Of a stretch of DNA of 64,000 nt, positions 50,783 through 61,297 are shown piece after piece; within the stretch, counting starts at the first letter, position 1; each line of letters starts with the position of its first letter. The position numbers and the translations under genes are program-made. The stretch is taken from NCBI GenBank assembly GCA_016466735.1, contig JAAOED010000005.1:55966-119965 (forward strand). The letters are read 5' to 3'. Under the pieces are notes generated by a model that searched no databases, was not told where the DNA came from, and was given only the letters and a program-made list of their open reading frames with translations. Origin of the DNA: Weissella confusa (GTDB lineage Bacteria; Bacillota; Bacilli; Lactobacillales; Lactobacillaceae).

Positions 50783-51748
50783 TTATTTAACTTTCGCAAT
50801 CAATGGACGCATCATCAATGGTGCAATAATCGTTGACGCAATGATAACAATGACCATTTCACCAAACACTTGGTTCGACAAAATGTGGCCAGTTGCACCG
50901 ATTTGGGCAATAACCAACGCCATTTCACCACGTGAGACCATCCCCGCGCCAATGGCATTACTGGTGTACTTGTCCAGTCGCGCCATACGCGCACCGAATC
51001 CGGCACCATAGTACTTTGTTGCCACCGCCAAGGACGTTAGCAAAATCATAATCCACCACGTTTCAGCCAAATTATGAAAGACGACGTTCAATCCAATCGA
51101 TCCAAAGAAGATTGGGAATACCGTCCATTCACCAAACAATTCCGTCGTATGCAACAACTTATCTGACTTTGGCAACTGACGGAGCAACACACCAATTGCA
51201 AACGCAATAATTGGCATAACCGTGTTTAATCCCAGTCCTGATCCACCGATAAAGGCCGCATAAGCCGTCACCAATAGCAAAGCCAAGATATCGTCTAGTA
51301 CGGCTGCCCCCAGTACAACAGCTCCCATAACAGTTCCAAGCTTTCCTTGTTCACCCAAAACTGAAATGGTAATTGAAATTGACGTAGCGGCGAACACGAC
51401 ACCCCAGAACAACGCAATTTGCCACTCGTAACCAAACAGCAAGGCAACAACCGGGAATACCGCTAACGGCGCGACAACTCCCATCAAAGCAACCAAATTA
51501 GATGCCTTGAAATTTTGCAATAATTGACGCGCATCCGTTTCCAAACCCGCATTCACCATCAGCAACATTACCCCAAATTCTGAGACAACGTGCATCAAAT
51601 GCGATGGCTCAACCAATCCAAGCAGCGCTGGTCCCACAACCACACCGGCGATTAGTTGACCCACAACTTTTGCAAATCCTAACTTGCCGGCAATCCAACC
51701 GAATCCCAGCGTCACAACAAGCAATCCCAACATCATCAAAATTTCCAT
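50783..51748 (-). CDS. CPA2-type Na+(K+)/H+ antiporter
   Basis: 321 residues with about ten to eleven helices. Ion-binding Asp pair in AAVLDDILALLL, conserved GxxLGPALLG and SRGEMALVIAQIG. It resembles NapA/KefB-type antiporters without the C-terminal nucleotide-binding domain, and is somewhat shorter than usual (about 380), having a compact C-terminal end. Likely pH or sodium homeostasis. Confidence 0.85.
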   Translation of the reverse strand: MEILMMLGLLVVTLGFGWIAGKLGFAKVVGQLIAGVVVGPALLGLVEPSHLMHVVSEFGVMLLMVNAGLETDARQLLQNFKASNLVALMGVVAPLAVFPVVALLFGYEWQIALFWGVVFAATSISITISVLGEQGKLGTVMGAVVLGAAVLDDILALLLVTAYAAFIGGSGLGLNTVMPIIAFAIGVLLRQLPKSDKLLHTTELFGEWTVFPIFFGSIGLNVVFHNLAETWWIMILLTSLAVATKYYGAGFGARMARLDKYTSNAIGAGMVSRGEMALVIAQIGATGHILSNQVFGEMVIVIIASTIIAPLMMRPLIAKVK

Positions 51749-51790
51749 CTCTACCTCCTACAACTTATTTTATATAAGTCCTACAAAAAC

Positions 51791-51851
51791 AAAAAAGCGC
51801 ACACTCCAAATCCCCCTGGTTACCCACCCAGGAAACTTGAAGCATACGCCC
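51791..51851 (-). terminator. Branched terminator after the RelB-like gene
   Basis: GCGTATGCTTC pairs with GGAGTGTGCGC (several G-U pairs) around an inner CCTGG ... CCAGG stem, followed by TTTTTTG on the minus strand. Confidence 0.6.
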
Positions 51852-51879
51852 AACCGAAATCTCTATTCACTTCTACAAA

Positions 51880-52050
51880 TTATTGATTGCGTGAGAACAA
51901 GTTGCTAAATGGTGACTCACCAGTGTTCGCAACTTGCGTCAAGAAAATCTTGATGGCTGTTTGAGTTGTCAAACCTTGTGACTTGAAAATCTCATCTGCC
52001 TTATCCTTGACATTGTCCTCGACGCGCAATTGAATCAGCTTCTCTGCCAT
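51880..52050 (-). CDS. Orphan RelB/DinJ-family antitoxin
   Basis: 56 residues from ATG at 52050 (AAGGGAAG upstream): MAEKLIQLRVEDNVKDKADEIF... then GLTTQTAIKIFLTQVANTG, the ribbon-helix-helix of RelB/DinJ proteins. No RelE/YafQ toxin lies on either side. It may be a remnant or a stand-alone regulator. Confidence 0.8.
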   Translation of the reverse strand: MAEKLIQLRVEDNVKDKADEIFKSQGLTTQTAIKIFLTQVANTGESPFSNLFSRNQ

Positions 52051-52196
52051 AACGATACTTCCCTTCGCAATTGTCTTAATTTGTATATGAGTATTGTAGC
52101 ACACGCGCAACAGACAATACTATCAATATCATTGCATATTACTAGGGAATTGTACGGCGAAACTATGACTTTTGTTTGACCACGTCAAAATTCATA

Positions 52197-52643
52197 TTAT
52201 TTATTATCGGTATCAAAGATAATTGTAACTGGTCCGTCATTGACCAAGCTGACTTTCATATCAGCGCCAAACTCACCAGTAGCCACCGTTAAACCAGTCG
52301 CTGCCAATTTTGTATTAAATTGGTCATACATCTTTTCAGCGTAGGCCGGTGCACCTGCATCCGTAAAACTTGGTCGATTACCACGACGCGTATCGGCATA
52401 AAGCGTGAATTGAGAAATTGACAGAATTGATCCGCCAACATCTTGAATACTTAAGTTCATCTTACCAGCTTCATCTTCAAAGACCCTTAAACCAGTAATT
52501 TTACGAACCAAGTAATCCAACTCAGCTTCCGTATCCGTATCTTGAATGGCAACCAGCAACGTGTACCCTTGCTCGATTGCCCCCAGCTCTTGACCTTCGA
52601 CCGTTACACTCGCTGATGATACTCGTTGTAAGACAACTCTCAT
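52197..52643 (-). CDS. dtd: D-aminoacyl-tRNA deacylase
   Basis: 148 residues. [17 protein letters not shown] start, [10 protein letters not shown] catalytic strand and the Gly-cis-Pro loop NDGPVTI. It frees tRNA from D-amino acids. The start overlaps the rsh stop, conserved pairing in Firmicutes. Confidence 0.95.
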   Translation of the reverse strand: MRVVLQRVSSASVTVEGQELGAIEQGYTLLVAIQDTDTEAELDYLVRKITGLRVFEDEAGKMNLSIQDVGGSILSISQFTLYADTRRGNRPSFTDAGAPAYAEKMYDQFNTKLAATGLTVATGEFGADMKVSLVNDGPVTIIFDTDNK

Positions 52644-54877
52644 TACTTAAATGCTCGCTTTACTTCGTAGACATCCTTGACATTCTTAATCGAATCCATG
52701 ATGTGTTCCAATTGTTCCAAGTTGCGAACGCCAACGCTCAATGAAATATTAACATTGTTGTTGTGATCAATACGACCGTTCACAAAGTTCAATGACTTCG
52801 TTGTGTTATTCACTGTACGAATAACGTCGTTCAACAACTTGTTGCGGTTAGTTGCTGCCACAGCCAAGTCAGCGTCATACTCATTCTTCGTATCACCTTC
52901 TGGCTTTTCCCAGGCAACATCAACCAAGCGTTGACCTTCCGTTTCAGCCGCACGCAAGTTTGGGCATCCCAAACGGTGCACTGATACACCACGACCCTTG
53001 GTTACATACCCGATAACTTCATCACCGGGCACCGGTGTACAACAACGGCCCAAACGAACCAACAAGTTGTCGACACCTTGAATCACAATACGATCTTCAC
53101 CGTGTTGTGGCTTCTCCTTCGATTTCTTGCTCTCATTTTCGATCGTTTGGTGTTCTTCCAAAATGGCCTTTTGCTCGGCTGCTTGACGGGCTTCTTCAAG
53201 CTCCGCACGCTTTTCTTCCGTGAACTTGTTTGCCACACCTTGAGGCTTCAAATCACCAAAGCCGAGTGATGCATACATGTCATCAACACTTAGGAAATGC
53301 AACTTTTCAGCTGCCTTTGCCTCGTTATCAGCTTGCATCAACTCTTCAACATCAAAGCCTTCCTCAGCTAGCCAATCGGCAACCATCTTCTTGCCCGCTT
53401 CGATGTTGTCAGCCTTATCCAACTTACGGAAGTATTGCTTAATCTTATTACGAGCACGACGCGTTGAAACCAAATTCATCCAGTCACGATTTGGCTTGGC
53501 GTTTTGTGACGTCACAATTTCAACAATATCCCCCGTCTTAATTGGGTAGTCCAACGGTACCATACGGTCATTAACCTTAGCCCCCGTTGTGTGATTACCA
53601 ACGTTGGTGTGAATGCTGTACGCCATATCCAATGGACCAGCACCCTTTGCCAATTCAATCACATCTCCCTTTGGCGTGAAGGCAAACACGCGGTCCGTGA
53701 ACAAGTCACCCTTAACCGATTCCATGAAGTCATCCGCATCACGCGCATCTTCTTGCAATTCCAAGATTCCCTGGATCACGTTCAACTTCTGCTGGTCCGC
53801 ATTCTGTACATCAGCCCCAGCGAAGTTACCTTCCTTATAAGCCCAGTGTGCAGCCACACCAAATTCGGCGACTTCGTGCATTTGGTACGTACGAATTTGT
53901 ACTTCAAGTGGACGACCACCTGGTCCAATGACCGACGTGTGCAATGATTGGTAACCATTTGCCTTTGGTAGCGCAATATAATCCTTGAAACGACCTGGCA
54001 TCGGTGTCCAACGGGCGTGGATTGCTCCCAATACGGCGTAAGTTTCAGGAATTGTATCTACCAAGACACGGATAGCCAACAAGTCGTAGATTTCTTCGAA
54101 CTTCTTCTTCTTATCCACCATCTTGCGGTAGATTGAATAGATGTGCTTTGGACGACCATATACTTCGGCGTGTTGCAAATGCAATTCCGTAATTGCTTGC
54201 TCAATATCGCTAACTGCTTGGTCAACGATTTCCAAACGTTCTTGGCGACGCAATTGCATTGACTTAGCGATGTCGTGGTAGGCCTCTGGCTCAAGATAGC
54301 GCAAAGACATATCTTCTAGTTCCCACTTAATCGTCATAATTCCCAGACGATCAGCCAATGGTGCGTAGATTTCCAACGTTTCTGACGCAATGCGCTTTTG
54401 CTTTTCTTCACGCAATGCGCTCAACGTACGCATGTTGTGCAAACGGTCAGCCAACTTAACGATGATGACACGAATATCGTGCGACATCGCCAACAACAGC
54501 TTACGGTGATTTTCCGCTAGTTGCTCACGTGATGACTTATACTCAATCTTTGACAACTTTGAAACGCCGTCAACAATCACAGCCACATCACGACCAAATT
54601 CACGTTCAACATCTTCTAACGTTGCTTCAGTATCCTCGACGACATCATGCAGATAACCTGCCACGACTGTATCTGGATCCATATGCAAGTCAGCCAAGAT
54701 GCCAGCGACTTGAATCGGGTGAATAATGTAAGGTTCACCTGACTTACGCTTTTGTTCCTTGTGCAAGTTGTAAGCAAAGTCGTATGCTTTATCAACTTTT
54801 TTAACATGATCCTCGTTCATGTACCCAGCAACGAGGTCATGCACTTCTTGTGCGGTCAACACTTTTGCTTCTGCCAT
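52643..54877 (-). CDS. rsh: Bifunctional (p)ppGpp synthetase/hydrolase (RelA/SpoT homologue)
   Basis: 744 residues from ATG at 54877 (AGAGGATAAAT upstream). HD hydrolase domain with HDVVEDT, synthetase domain with [16 protein letters not shown] domain ([14 protein letters not shown]), zinc-finger-like region ([14 protein letters not shown]) and C-terminal ACT domain. Both enzymatic halves look intact. Controls the stringent response. The frame extends upstream across a tRNA-like fragment, but without a ribosome site. Confidence 0.95.
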   Translation of the reverse strand: MAEAKVLTAQEVHDLVAGYMNEDHVKKVDKAYDFAYNLHKEQKRKSGEPYIIHPIQVAGILADLHMDPDTVVAGYLHDVVEDTEATLEDVEREFGRDVAVIVDGVSKLSKIEYKSSREQLAENHRKLLLAMSHDIRVIIVKLADRLHNMRTLSALREEKQKRIASETLEIYAPLADRLGIMTIKWELEDMSLRYLEPEAYHDIAKSMQLRRQERLEIVDQAVSDIEQAITELHLQHAEVYGRPKHIYSIYRKMVDKKKKFEEIYDLLAIRVLVDTIPETYAVLGAIHARWTPMPGRFKDYIALPKANGYQSLHTSVIGPGGRPLEVQIRTYQMHEVAEFGVAAHWAYKEGNFAGADVQNADQQKLNVIQGILELQEDARDADDFMESVKGDLFTDRVFAFTPKGDVIELAKGAGPLDMAYSIHTNVGNHTTGAKVNDRMVPLDYPIKTGDIVEIVTSQNAKPNRDWMNLVSTRRARNKIKQYFRKLDKADNIEAGKKMVADWLAEEGFDVEELMQADNEAKAAEKLHFLSVDDMYASLGFGDLKPQGVANKFTEEKRAELEEARQAAEQKAILEEHQTIENESKKSKEKPQHGEDRIVIQGVDNLLVRLGRCCTPVPGDEVIGYVTKGRGVSVHRLGCPNLRAAETEGQRLVDVAWEKPEGDTKNEYDADLAVAATNRNKLLNDVIRTVNNTTKSLNFVNGRIDHNNNVNISLSVGVRNLEQLEHIMDSIKNVKDVYEVKRAFK

Positions 54878-54901
54878 ATATTTATCCTCTGTTTCCAAAC
54901 A

Positions 54902-54930
54902 ACCGCCGATGGGGATTCGAACCCGCAGCG
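54902..54930 (-). other. tRNA 3'-end-like fragment upstream of rsh
   Basis: The minus strand reads GCGGGTTCGAATCCCCATCG followed by GCGG, i.e. a T-arm loop with a 3' acceptor-like strand. No matching 5' acceptor, D- or anticodon arm was found upstream, so it is not a functional tRNA. It lies in the 5' leader of rsh. Confidence 0.45.
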
Positions 54931-55052
54931 TGTCATTCGTGATATATCCATCCGGATAGTTATTGTTTATTGTAACGCATTCACACCCATTTTTAATAGT
55001 TATTCGTATTACAAGCATAAGTCATTTATTCTTCTTGCAGTGTATCTGAGAA

Positions 55053-55090
55053 AAATAAAAAGCGAGTTCTCATAATTCAGAACTCGCTTC
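55053..55090 (-). terminator. Terminator of dnaE
   Basis: AGCGAGTTCT-gaattatg-AGAACTCGCTTTTTATTTTT on the minus strand after the dnaE stop. Confidence 0.9.
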
Positions 55091-55105
55091 ATTAAAAACA
55101 TTCAT

Positions 55106-58100
55106 TTAGTCTGCTTGGAATACAACATTATTTGCACCCAAAACTTCTTGCAACGCCTTCATCGTAGCATCCCCAGCCGATAACCAATTACGTTGACCCA
55201 ACGCCAGCTTCTTGCCATCGGCTTCGTAGACCGCCAGCACCGGATTATTACCATGGTGGGACATCACAACGGCATTCAGTGCATCAAGCGCACCGGCCGC
55301 TTGGGCTGCTGCTGTGATACGCAAATACCAACGTCCAGTACCTGGTTCAGTTGCCGTCACTTGCTCGGTTTGATTCTCAAAACGCTTGATAAACTGACTA
55401 GCTTCAACAATCGTATTTGCGACAATCTGAATATCATCACGACCACGTTGTTGCTCAACCTTACCCGTAACCACTAGCACCTTTTCCGGCACTAGCAATG
55501 GTGCAACGCGTTGGAAGAGTTGTGGGAATAACGTAATTGAAATCGAACCCGACAAGTCCATACCATCAACAAACGCCATTTGATCGCCCTTCTTGGTGCG
55601 AATCTTTTTAACGTTCTCAACATAAATCACCACCGTCGCCTGATTCATCCCAACTGCCAATGACGAAATATCGGTATGGCTGTTGTCCGGAATCGCCGCC
55701 AAGTATGGCTCAATCGGGTGTCCACTGAGGTAAACGCCCAAGTAGTCACGCTCATACCCTAGCTTCTCAGCCGGTGTAAAGTCTTCAATTTCACGAACCT
55801 TTGGCGTCAATGAAGCAAACAATGACATTGACTCACCTGCCAATCCAATCGCATCAATGAAACCTTGTAACGACGCTAGGATTGACTTGCGATTAAAACC
55901 AAATTCATCAAGTGCGCCAGCATAAACGAGTGGCTCAAGTTGTTCAACCTTGCGATACTTACTCTCTAGTCGCCCAATCAGGTTACCCAAATCCTTGTAA
56001 GCCCCGTTTTCTTGGCGCTCCTTCAGGATTGATTCACGGAAATCACGACGCATCCCGGCAATTGAAGCCAACCCCATCTGGAGCTCACCTTGCTTGTTCA
56101 TTGAATAACCTTGCCACGAGTGATTGATGCTTGGTCCCAGCAACTTAACGCCAGAGGCTTTCGCTTCAGCAATATATGCGCCGACTTTTTTCTTATCGGC
56201 GATAGCATCATTCAAAACAGCCTTGTAGAATGCCGCTGGGTAATGCGCCTTGATGTAAGCCAATTGGAAGGCCAGCTTTGAATACGCCACCGCGTGTGAA
56301 CGGTTAAACCCGTACTGGGCAAATGTTTCAATATAACCAAATACTTGTTCAGCAACCTTTTCATCGTGCCCATTTGCCACCGCACCAGCGATAAAGTCCG
56401 TCTTCATCGCAGCAATCTTTGCGCCGTCTTTTTTCGACATCGCACGACGTAGCAAATCGGCACCACCTAGTGAGAAGCCAGCGAATTGTTGCGCGACACG
56501 CATAACTTGCTCTTGATAGACGATAACGCCATAGGTTGGCGCTAGGATATCCGCCATACTTTGATCTGGTACATCTTGTTTCTCTTGCCCATGCTTGCGG
56601 GCCACAAAATGCGGAATGTTTTGCATTGGGCCTGGACGGAACAGCGCATTGGCCGCCACGATATCTTCAAAGCTATCTGGTTGCAACTGGCGCAAAATGT
56701 TCTTCATACCCGCTGATTCAAATTGGAACACACCATTCGTCATGCCGTGGCGGAACAATCGCAGTGTCGCGTCATCATTTAGGTTAATGTTGGCAATGTT
56801 AAAGTTCGCACCATCTTCTGTTTTCTGAATTTCACGCAACGCGATATCCAAAATGTTCAAATTGGAAAGCGCCAAGAAATCCATCTTCAACAACCCAAGC
56901 GCTTCAACGGGTCCCTTTGGTAATTGCGTTACCAAACGACCATCTTCTCCCAATTGAACCGGCATTGTTTGTACAAGCGGATCAGCTGAAAGCACGACAC
57001 CAGCTGCGTGCAATGATGAATTACGAGGCAGCCCTTCTAGCTTACGCGCTGTTTGATACAACAATTCGCCATCAACAGGCAAATCAATCAGTGCATTACG
57101 GAAAGGTTGTGATGATTCATACGCCGCTTCCAGATTAGACGCATCACGTGGCATCGACTTCGATAGTGCATCAATTTGCGTTGGATTTAAGCCAAATACA
57201 CGCGCCACGTCACGGATAACCGCGCGTTGGGCCATCGTTGAGAACGTGATAATTTGGGCCACGCGTTCATGACCATACTTCTCGTGCAAATATGACAGCA
57301 CTTCTTCACGACGATTATCAGGAATATCAATATCGATATCCGGCATTTGGGCACGTTCTGGATTCAAGAAACGCTCAAACAGCAAATCGTACGCAATTGG
57401 ATCCACATCCGTAATCCAAAGTGTATATGCCACTAGTGATCCGGCCGCTGATCCACGTCCTGGACCAGTTCGGATGGCACTTTTGTGGGCAAAATTAAGC
57501 ACATCCCAGACAATCAGGAAGTAATCCGCAAATCCCAGTTCAACAATGACATCCAATTCGTGTGCCAAACGTTCTTGATAGGCCGTCTCATCAACTGACA
57601 AACCATGCAAACGATTCTTTAACCCGGTTGTCGCCAGTTCCCGCAAGTAGTCGGCTGACGTTTGCCCATTCGGCGTTTCAAACGGAGGCAAAGTTACTTT
57701 TGACTTCACCAATTCAAATTCACTGTGCTCAGCAATCCAATCGGTATTCGCGACTGCATCCCCCAAGCCACGTGCCATGAATTCAGCCGTCCAATCTTCC
57801 GCAGATTCTAAATAAGCCGTAGCGGGTTCGCGTTGGGCCTGTGCGACATTCGCAATGACTTCACCTTGGCCAATCTTACGAATCACTTGCGCCGCAAATT
57901 GATCCTGTGGGTCAGCATAGTCAACTTCCGTCAACGCTAGCAAACGGGCACCAGTGTTCTCTGACAATTGGCGTAATTGTGCGATCAATTCGTCACGCAT
58001 CCCCGTTGATACACCCAAAAAGACATGGTTCGCATCGCTTACCGCACTGATACTTTGCACCATATCCATTGCACGTTCCGGTTCAGCGCCCAAAATAACA

Positions 58101-58483
58101 GGCAACTCGCCGACGCTCGGCAACACAATATATAATCCAGCCAAATAAGCCGTCAACATATCGAACGTCACAACATCCGAAGTCGTCTTCAACAAGCTAC
58201 TGATAGCCAGCAGGTTGTGATAACCGGTTTGATTCTCAACCAGCAACACAATCGGATAATGTTGTGACGTCGCCAATCCTTGAATCGTAATTGTTAATCC
58301 TAAAATCGGCTTGATATCAGCTGACTTGGCAGCACGGTAAAAATTGTCCATGCCATACAAGACGTCATTGTCCGTCATTGCAACAGCCGTGTATCCCTTG
58401 GATTTCGCAGAAGCTACAAGCTGACTCGGCATCATGGGACTTTGCAACAAACTGAATGCTGTTTTTGTTTGTAGTGGTACCAT
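55106..58483 (-). CDS. dnaE: DNA polymerase III subunit alpha, DnaE type
   Basis: 1125 residues from ATG at 58483 (GAAGGGGCAGAT upstream). N-terminal PHP domain (YTAVAMTDNDVLYG...), polymerase palm with the catalytic Asp block PDIDIDIPDNRREEV, the fingers (GPGRGSAAGSLVAYTL), a tandem HhH and an OB domain towards the end (TKKGDQMAFVDGMDLSGSI). In Firmicutes DnaE extends primers before PolC takes over. Confidence 0.96.
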   Translation of the reverse strand: MVPLQTKTAFSLLQSPMMPSQLVASAKSKGYTAVAMTDNDVLYGMDNFYRAAKSADIKPILGLTITIQGLATSQHYPIVLLVENQTGYHNLLAISSLLKTTSDVVTFDMLTAYLAGLYIVLPSVGELPVILGAEPERAMDMVQSISAVSDANHVFLGVSTGMRDELIAQLRQLSENTGARLLALTEVDYADPQDQFAAQVIRKIGQGEVIANVAQAQREPATAYLESAEDWTAEFMARGLGDAVANTDWIAEHSEFELVKSKVTLPPFETPNGQTSADYLRELATTGLKNRLHGLSVDETAYQERLAHELDVIVELGFADYFLIVWDVLNFAHKSAIRTGPGRGSAAGSLVAYTLWITDVDPIAYDLLFERFLNPERAQMPDIDIDIPDNRREEVLSYLHEKYGHERVAQIITFSTMAQRAVIRDVARVFGLNPTQIDALSKSMPRDASNLEAAYESSQPFRNALIDLPVDGELLYQTARKLEGLPRNSSLHAAGVVLSADPLVQTMPVQLGEDGRLVTQLPKGPVEALGLLKMDFLALSNLNILDIALREIQKTEDGANFNIANINLNDDATLRLFRHGMTNGVFQFESAGMKNILRQLQPDSFEDIVAANALFRPGPMQNIPHFVARKHGQEKQDVPDQSMADILAPTYGVIVYQEQVMRVAQQFAGFSLGGADLLRRAMSKKDGAKIAAMKTDFIAGAVANGHDEKVAEQVFGYIETFAQYGFNRSHAVAYSKLAFQLAYIKAHYPAAFYKAVLNDAIADKKKVGAYIAEAKASGVKLLGPSINHSWQGYSMNKQGELQMGLASIAGMRRDFRESILKERQENGAYKDLGNLIGRLESKYRKVEQLEPLVYAGALDEFGFNRKSILASLQGFIDAIGLAGESMSLFASLTPKVREIEDFTPAEKLGYERDYLGVYLSGHPIEPYLAAIPDNSHTDISSLAVGMNQATVVIYVENVKKIRTKKGDQMAFVDGMDLSGSISITLFPQLFQRVAPLLVPEKVLVVTGKVEQQRGRDDIQIVANTIVEASQFIKRFENQTEQVTATEPGTGRWYLRITAAAQAAGALDALNAVVMSHHGNNPVLAVYEADGKKLALGQRNWLSAGDATMKALQEVLGANNVVFQAD

Positions 58484-58550
58484 ATCTGCCCCTTCCTGAA
58501 CGTCATCGTTCAAATTCGTTTTAACTTAATTTCATTATAGCGATAACCTT

Positions 58551-58584
58551 AAAAAAAGACCACCCGCAGAACGGATGGTCTTTT
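58551..58584 (-). terminator. Terminator of the DUF2929 gene
   Basis: AAAAGACCA ... TGGTCTTTTTTT on the minus strand. Confidence 0.85.
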
Positions 58585-58603
58585 AGAGTCGTGTGTGCAA
58601 CTA

Positions 58604-58804
58604 TTAATCTTCCGCCTTGGCCGCATCCTTAGGAGCAGCAGACTTTGAGATAGCTGAAAATGCAACCGTACCGATTACACCAATCACCATCGCAAACAAT
58701 GACGTAGTAGTTGCGTTATATGAAGTTCCTTCAAGGGCACTACCGATGTAACCGATAATTTCACCCAAGATGAACGTCCAGAAGAAAGTTACGACGTACT
58801 TCAT
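58604..58804 (-). CDS. DUF2929 (YjzD-like) small membrane protein
   Basis: 66 residues with two helices (about 4-22 and 35-54) and a charged Ala/Lys/Asp tail. MKYVVTFFWTFILGEIIGYIGSAL is the DUF2929 pattern; in Bacillales and Lactobacillales it is often beside dnaE. Function unknown. Confidence 0.8.
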   Translation of the reverse strand: MKYVVTFFWTFILGEIIGYIGSALEGTSYNATTTSLFAMVIGVIGTVAFSAISKSAAPKDAAKAED

Positions 58805-58903
58805 TTTTCTACCTCTTAGCCTCTTTCGGCCAAAATGATTTTACCTGAACAGTTTACGCCTATTTTTTAAAAAAGTCACATGTTAATTGCTACTGCGACA
58901 AAA

Positions 58904-59401
58904 TTAGCGACGTGTGTACTTCACAATACGCCAATCGTATTGATTATCGTCATTAGCTGGACCAGAAGCAATTTCCTCACCAAGCCAAATCGTCTTATCA
59001 ACCGGTGCCATCAAAACGTCACCCATAAAATCAGTATCCAAATAAGTAACGTACAAAATGTCGGCTACTGGCAAGTAACTGTCATAAATCGCCTTACCGC
59101 CGATAACCGCAAGCTTCATGTCGTTTTCATCAGCAATGCGCTCTGCTTCATCCATGCTGTAGACTTTGTCAAAACCAGCTGGCACTGCCAAATTCTCGTC
59201 ATGCGTCAACACCATGTTAATGCGCTCTGGCAACGCGCGTCCACCGAAACTTAGCATGGTGTTACGTCCCATCAACGCCACTTGGTGAATTGTTTGCTCC
59301 TTAAAGAACTTCATGTCAGCCTTTTGACGCCATGGAATTGACCCATTCAACGCAATTGTCCCATTGTTAGTTTGTGCCCAGATCAAAATCTTTTCAGCCA
59401 T
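58904..59401 (-). CDS. folA: Dihydrofolate reductase
   Basis: 165 residues. Substrate loop NGSIPWRQKADMKFFKEQT with the catalytic Asp, the NADPH-binding MGRNTMLSFGGRALPERIN, and AVIGGKAIY. Complete and normal length. It reduces dihydrofolate to tetrahydrofolate. Six bases separate it from the upstream ABC-F gene. Confidence 0.95.
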   Translation of the reverse strand: MAEKILIWAQTNNGTIALNGSIPWRQKADMKFFKEQTIHQVALMGRNTMLSFGGRALPERINMVLTHDENLAVPAGFDKVYSMDEAERIADENDMKLAVIGGKAIYDSYLPVADILYVTYLDTDFMGDVLMAPVDKTIWLGEEIASGPANDDNQYDWRIVKYTRR

Positions 59402-59407
59402 TATCGC

Positions 59408-61297
59408 TTACCCCTCTACGCGTTCTGATAGCTCTTCCCAGCGCATCATCTTATCTTCGAGCGCTTGGTTTGTTTCATCTAATTGTGCTTGCAACTCGCT
59501 TAACTTACCAAAATCAGCCCCATTTTCGACCATATCGGCCTCAATTTGGCTAATCTTCCCCTCAAGTTCGGCAATGTCGTCTTCAATTGTGTCCCACTCT
59601 TTTTGTTCAGCCCACGTCAACTTCTTTTTCTTCGGTGTCTCAGCAACCGGCTTCTTTTCAGCAGCTGGCTTGGCAGGCTTTGGCGCATCCGTTGTCGGCG
59701 CCCCAAATTCTGCTAAGTAATCACTGAACATCCCACGGTAACGGGTAATTTGACCGGCACCACGGAAGATAATCAATTGGTCAGCAACCTTATCCAAGAA
59801 GTAACGATCGTGGGAAACCGTAATAACTGTACCAGCGAATGAACGCAAGTAATCTTCCAAAACCGTCAACGTGCCAATATCCAAATCATTGGTTGGCTCG
59901 TCCAAAAGCAACACGTTTGGTTGTTGAATCAACAACTTCAATAGGTACAAACGACGCTTCTCACCACCTGAAAGTTGACGAATCAACGTACCGTGCATGA
60001 AGCTTGGGAACAAGAATTGCTCCAAGAGTTCAGCGGCGGATACGACGTTTCCATCACGGTCAGTCACTTCTTCAGCAACTTCAGACAGGTACGCCAACAT
60101 ACGCTTGTCCTCGGGGATTGGTTCTGTGACTTGCGTGTAGTAAGCCATCTTAACCGTCTCACCGATTTCAATCACACCAGAATCTAGTTGTTGTACCCCC
60201 GCAATCGCGTTCAACAACGTTGACTTTCCAGTTCCGTTTGGACCAGTAATACCAATGCGTTGGTTGGCTTGAATCAATTCATTGAAGTCATCCAAAATCA
60301 CACGGCCATCAAAGGCCAAGCTAGCATGTTCAATGTTGATAACTTTCTTACCCAAGCGTTGTTGACCCATGTTAACTTCAACATCACCTTCAACTTGACG
60401 GGTACCTTGTTGCGCTGCCAAGTCAGCAAAGGCATTTTCACGGGCCTTTTGCTTTGTAGAACGGGCCTTCGCACCCGTTCGCATCCAAGCCAATTCCTTC
60501 TTGTAGAGTTGGGCAGACTTGTGTTCAGCAACTGCTTCAGCCTCAGCACGTTCGGCCTTTGACGTCACATACTTCTCGTAGTTACCGATGTATTCGTACA
60601 ACTTACCAAATGACATTTCAAAAATGCGGTTCGTGACGATATCCAAGAAGTAACGATCGTGGGTAACCGTAATCACGGCACCCTTGTAATCAGACAAGTA
60701 CTTTTCCAACCACTCAATTGAATCAAAGTCCAAGTGGTTAGTTGGCTCGTCCAAAAGCAACAAATCAGGCGCTTGAATCAACACTTGAGCCAGTCCAACA
60801 CGCTTGCGTTGACCACCAGACAAAGCTGACACAGGCAAATCCAAGTTAGGTAAGTGCAATTGCGTCAAAATCGTCTTCACTTCAGACTCAGCGACCCAAG
60901 CATCTTCTTGCGTCATTTGTTGCTCCAACTTCGTGTAACGGTTCAACAATTTCTCATCGGTTGGGTTAGCTGAATAAGCCTCCAAAGCTGCTTCGTAATC
61001 ACGAATCAATTGGAACACTGGTTGCGCACCAGCGAAGATGGCTTCCATCACCTTCTTATCGCCATCTAGTGGTGGCTCTTGTTGCAAATAACCAATCGTG
61101 TAGTCGTTTGGCGTATCGATTGTCCCACTATCAGCAGGTTTCAAACCAGAAATGGCGTTCAACAAAGTGGTCTTACCAGTTCCGTTCACACCAACAATCC
61201 CGACACGGTCGCCCGTTTCAATCAGGAAAGATACTTGGTCAAGTAGTGTTTTTTCACCATAAACACTCTTCAAATCAGTCGCGCGTAGTTGCTTCAT
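59408..61297 (-). CDS. ABC-F ATPase, Uup/YfmR-like
   Basis: 629 residues without membrane segments. Two ATPase domains (Walker A GVNGTGKTT and GPNGTGKST; signatures LSGGQRKRV and LSGGEKRRL; DEPTNHLD and DEPTNDLD) joined by the helical PtIM linker (about 240-300). C-terminal coiled-coil (about 545-629) places it in the Uup/YfmR group, which aids stalled ribosomes. Its start overlaps the cca stop. Confidence 0.92.
   Translation of the reverse strand: MKQLRATDLKSVYGEKTLLDQVSFLIETGDRVGIVGVNGTGKTTLLNAISGLKPADSGTIDTPNDYTIGYLQQEPPLDGDKKVMEAIFAGAQPVFQLIRDYEAALEAYSANPTDEKLLNRYTKLEQQMTQEDAWVAESEVKTILTQLHLPNLDLPVSALSGGQRKRVGLAQVLIQAPDLLLLDEPTNHLDFDSIEWLEKYLSDYKGAVITVTHDRYFLDIVTNRIFEMSFGKLYEYIGNYEKYVTSKAERAEAEAVAEHKSAQLYKKELAWMRTGAKARSTKQKARENAFADLAAQQGTRQVEGDVEVNMGQQRLGKKVINIEHASLAFDGRVILDDFNELIQANQRIGITGPNGTGKSTLLNAIAGVQQLDSGVIEIGETVKMAYYTQVTEPIPEDKRMLAYLSEVAEEVTDRDGNVVSAAELLEQFLFPSFMHGTLIRQLSGGEKRRLYLLKLLIQQPNVLLLDEPTNDLDIGTLTVLEDYLRSFAGTVITVSHDRYFLDKVADQLIIFRGAGQITRYRGMFSDYLAEFGAPTTDAPKPAKPAAEKKPVAETPKKKKLTWAEQKEWDTIEDDIAELEGKISQIEADMVENGADFGKLSELQAQLDETNQALEDKMMRWEELSERVEG

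Noticed and set aside
51791..51851. Structured RNA as a possible riboswitch or small RNA
   Set aside because: No known aptamer pattern seen; a T-tract directly after the outer stem makes terminator the simpler reading.
54902..55018. N-terminal extension of the stringent response protein to an ATG near 55018
   Set aside because: It would translate the tRNA-like fragment, has no ribosome site, and the family starts at the MAEAKVLT methionine.
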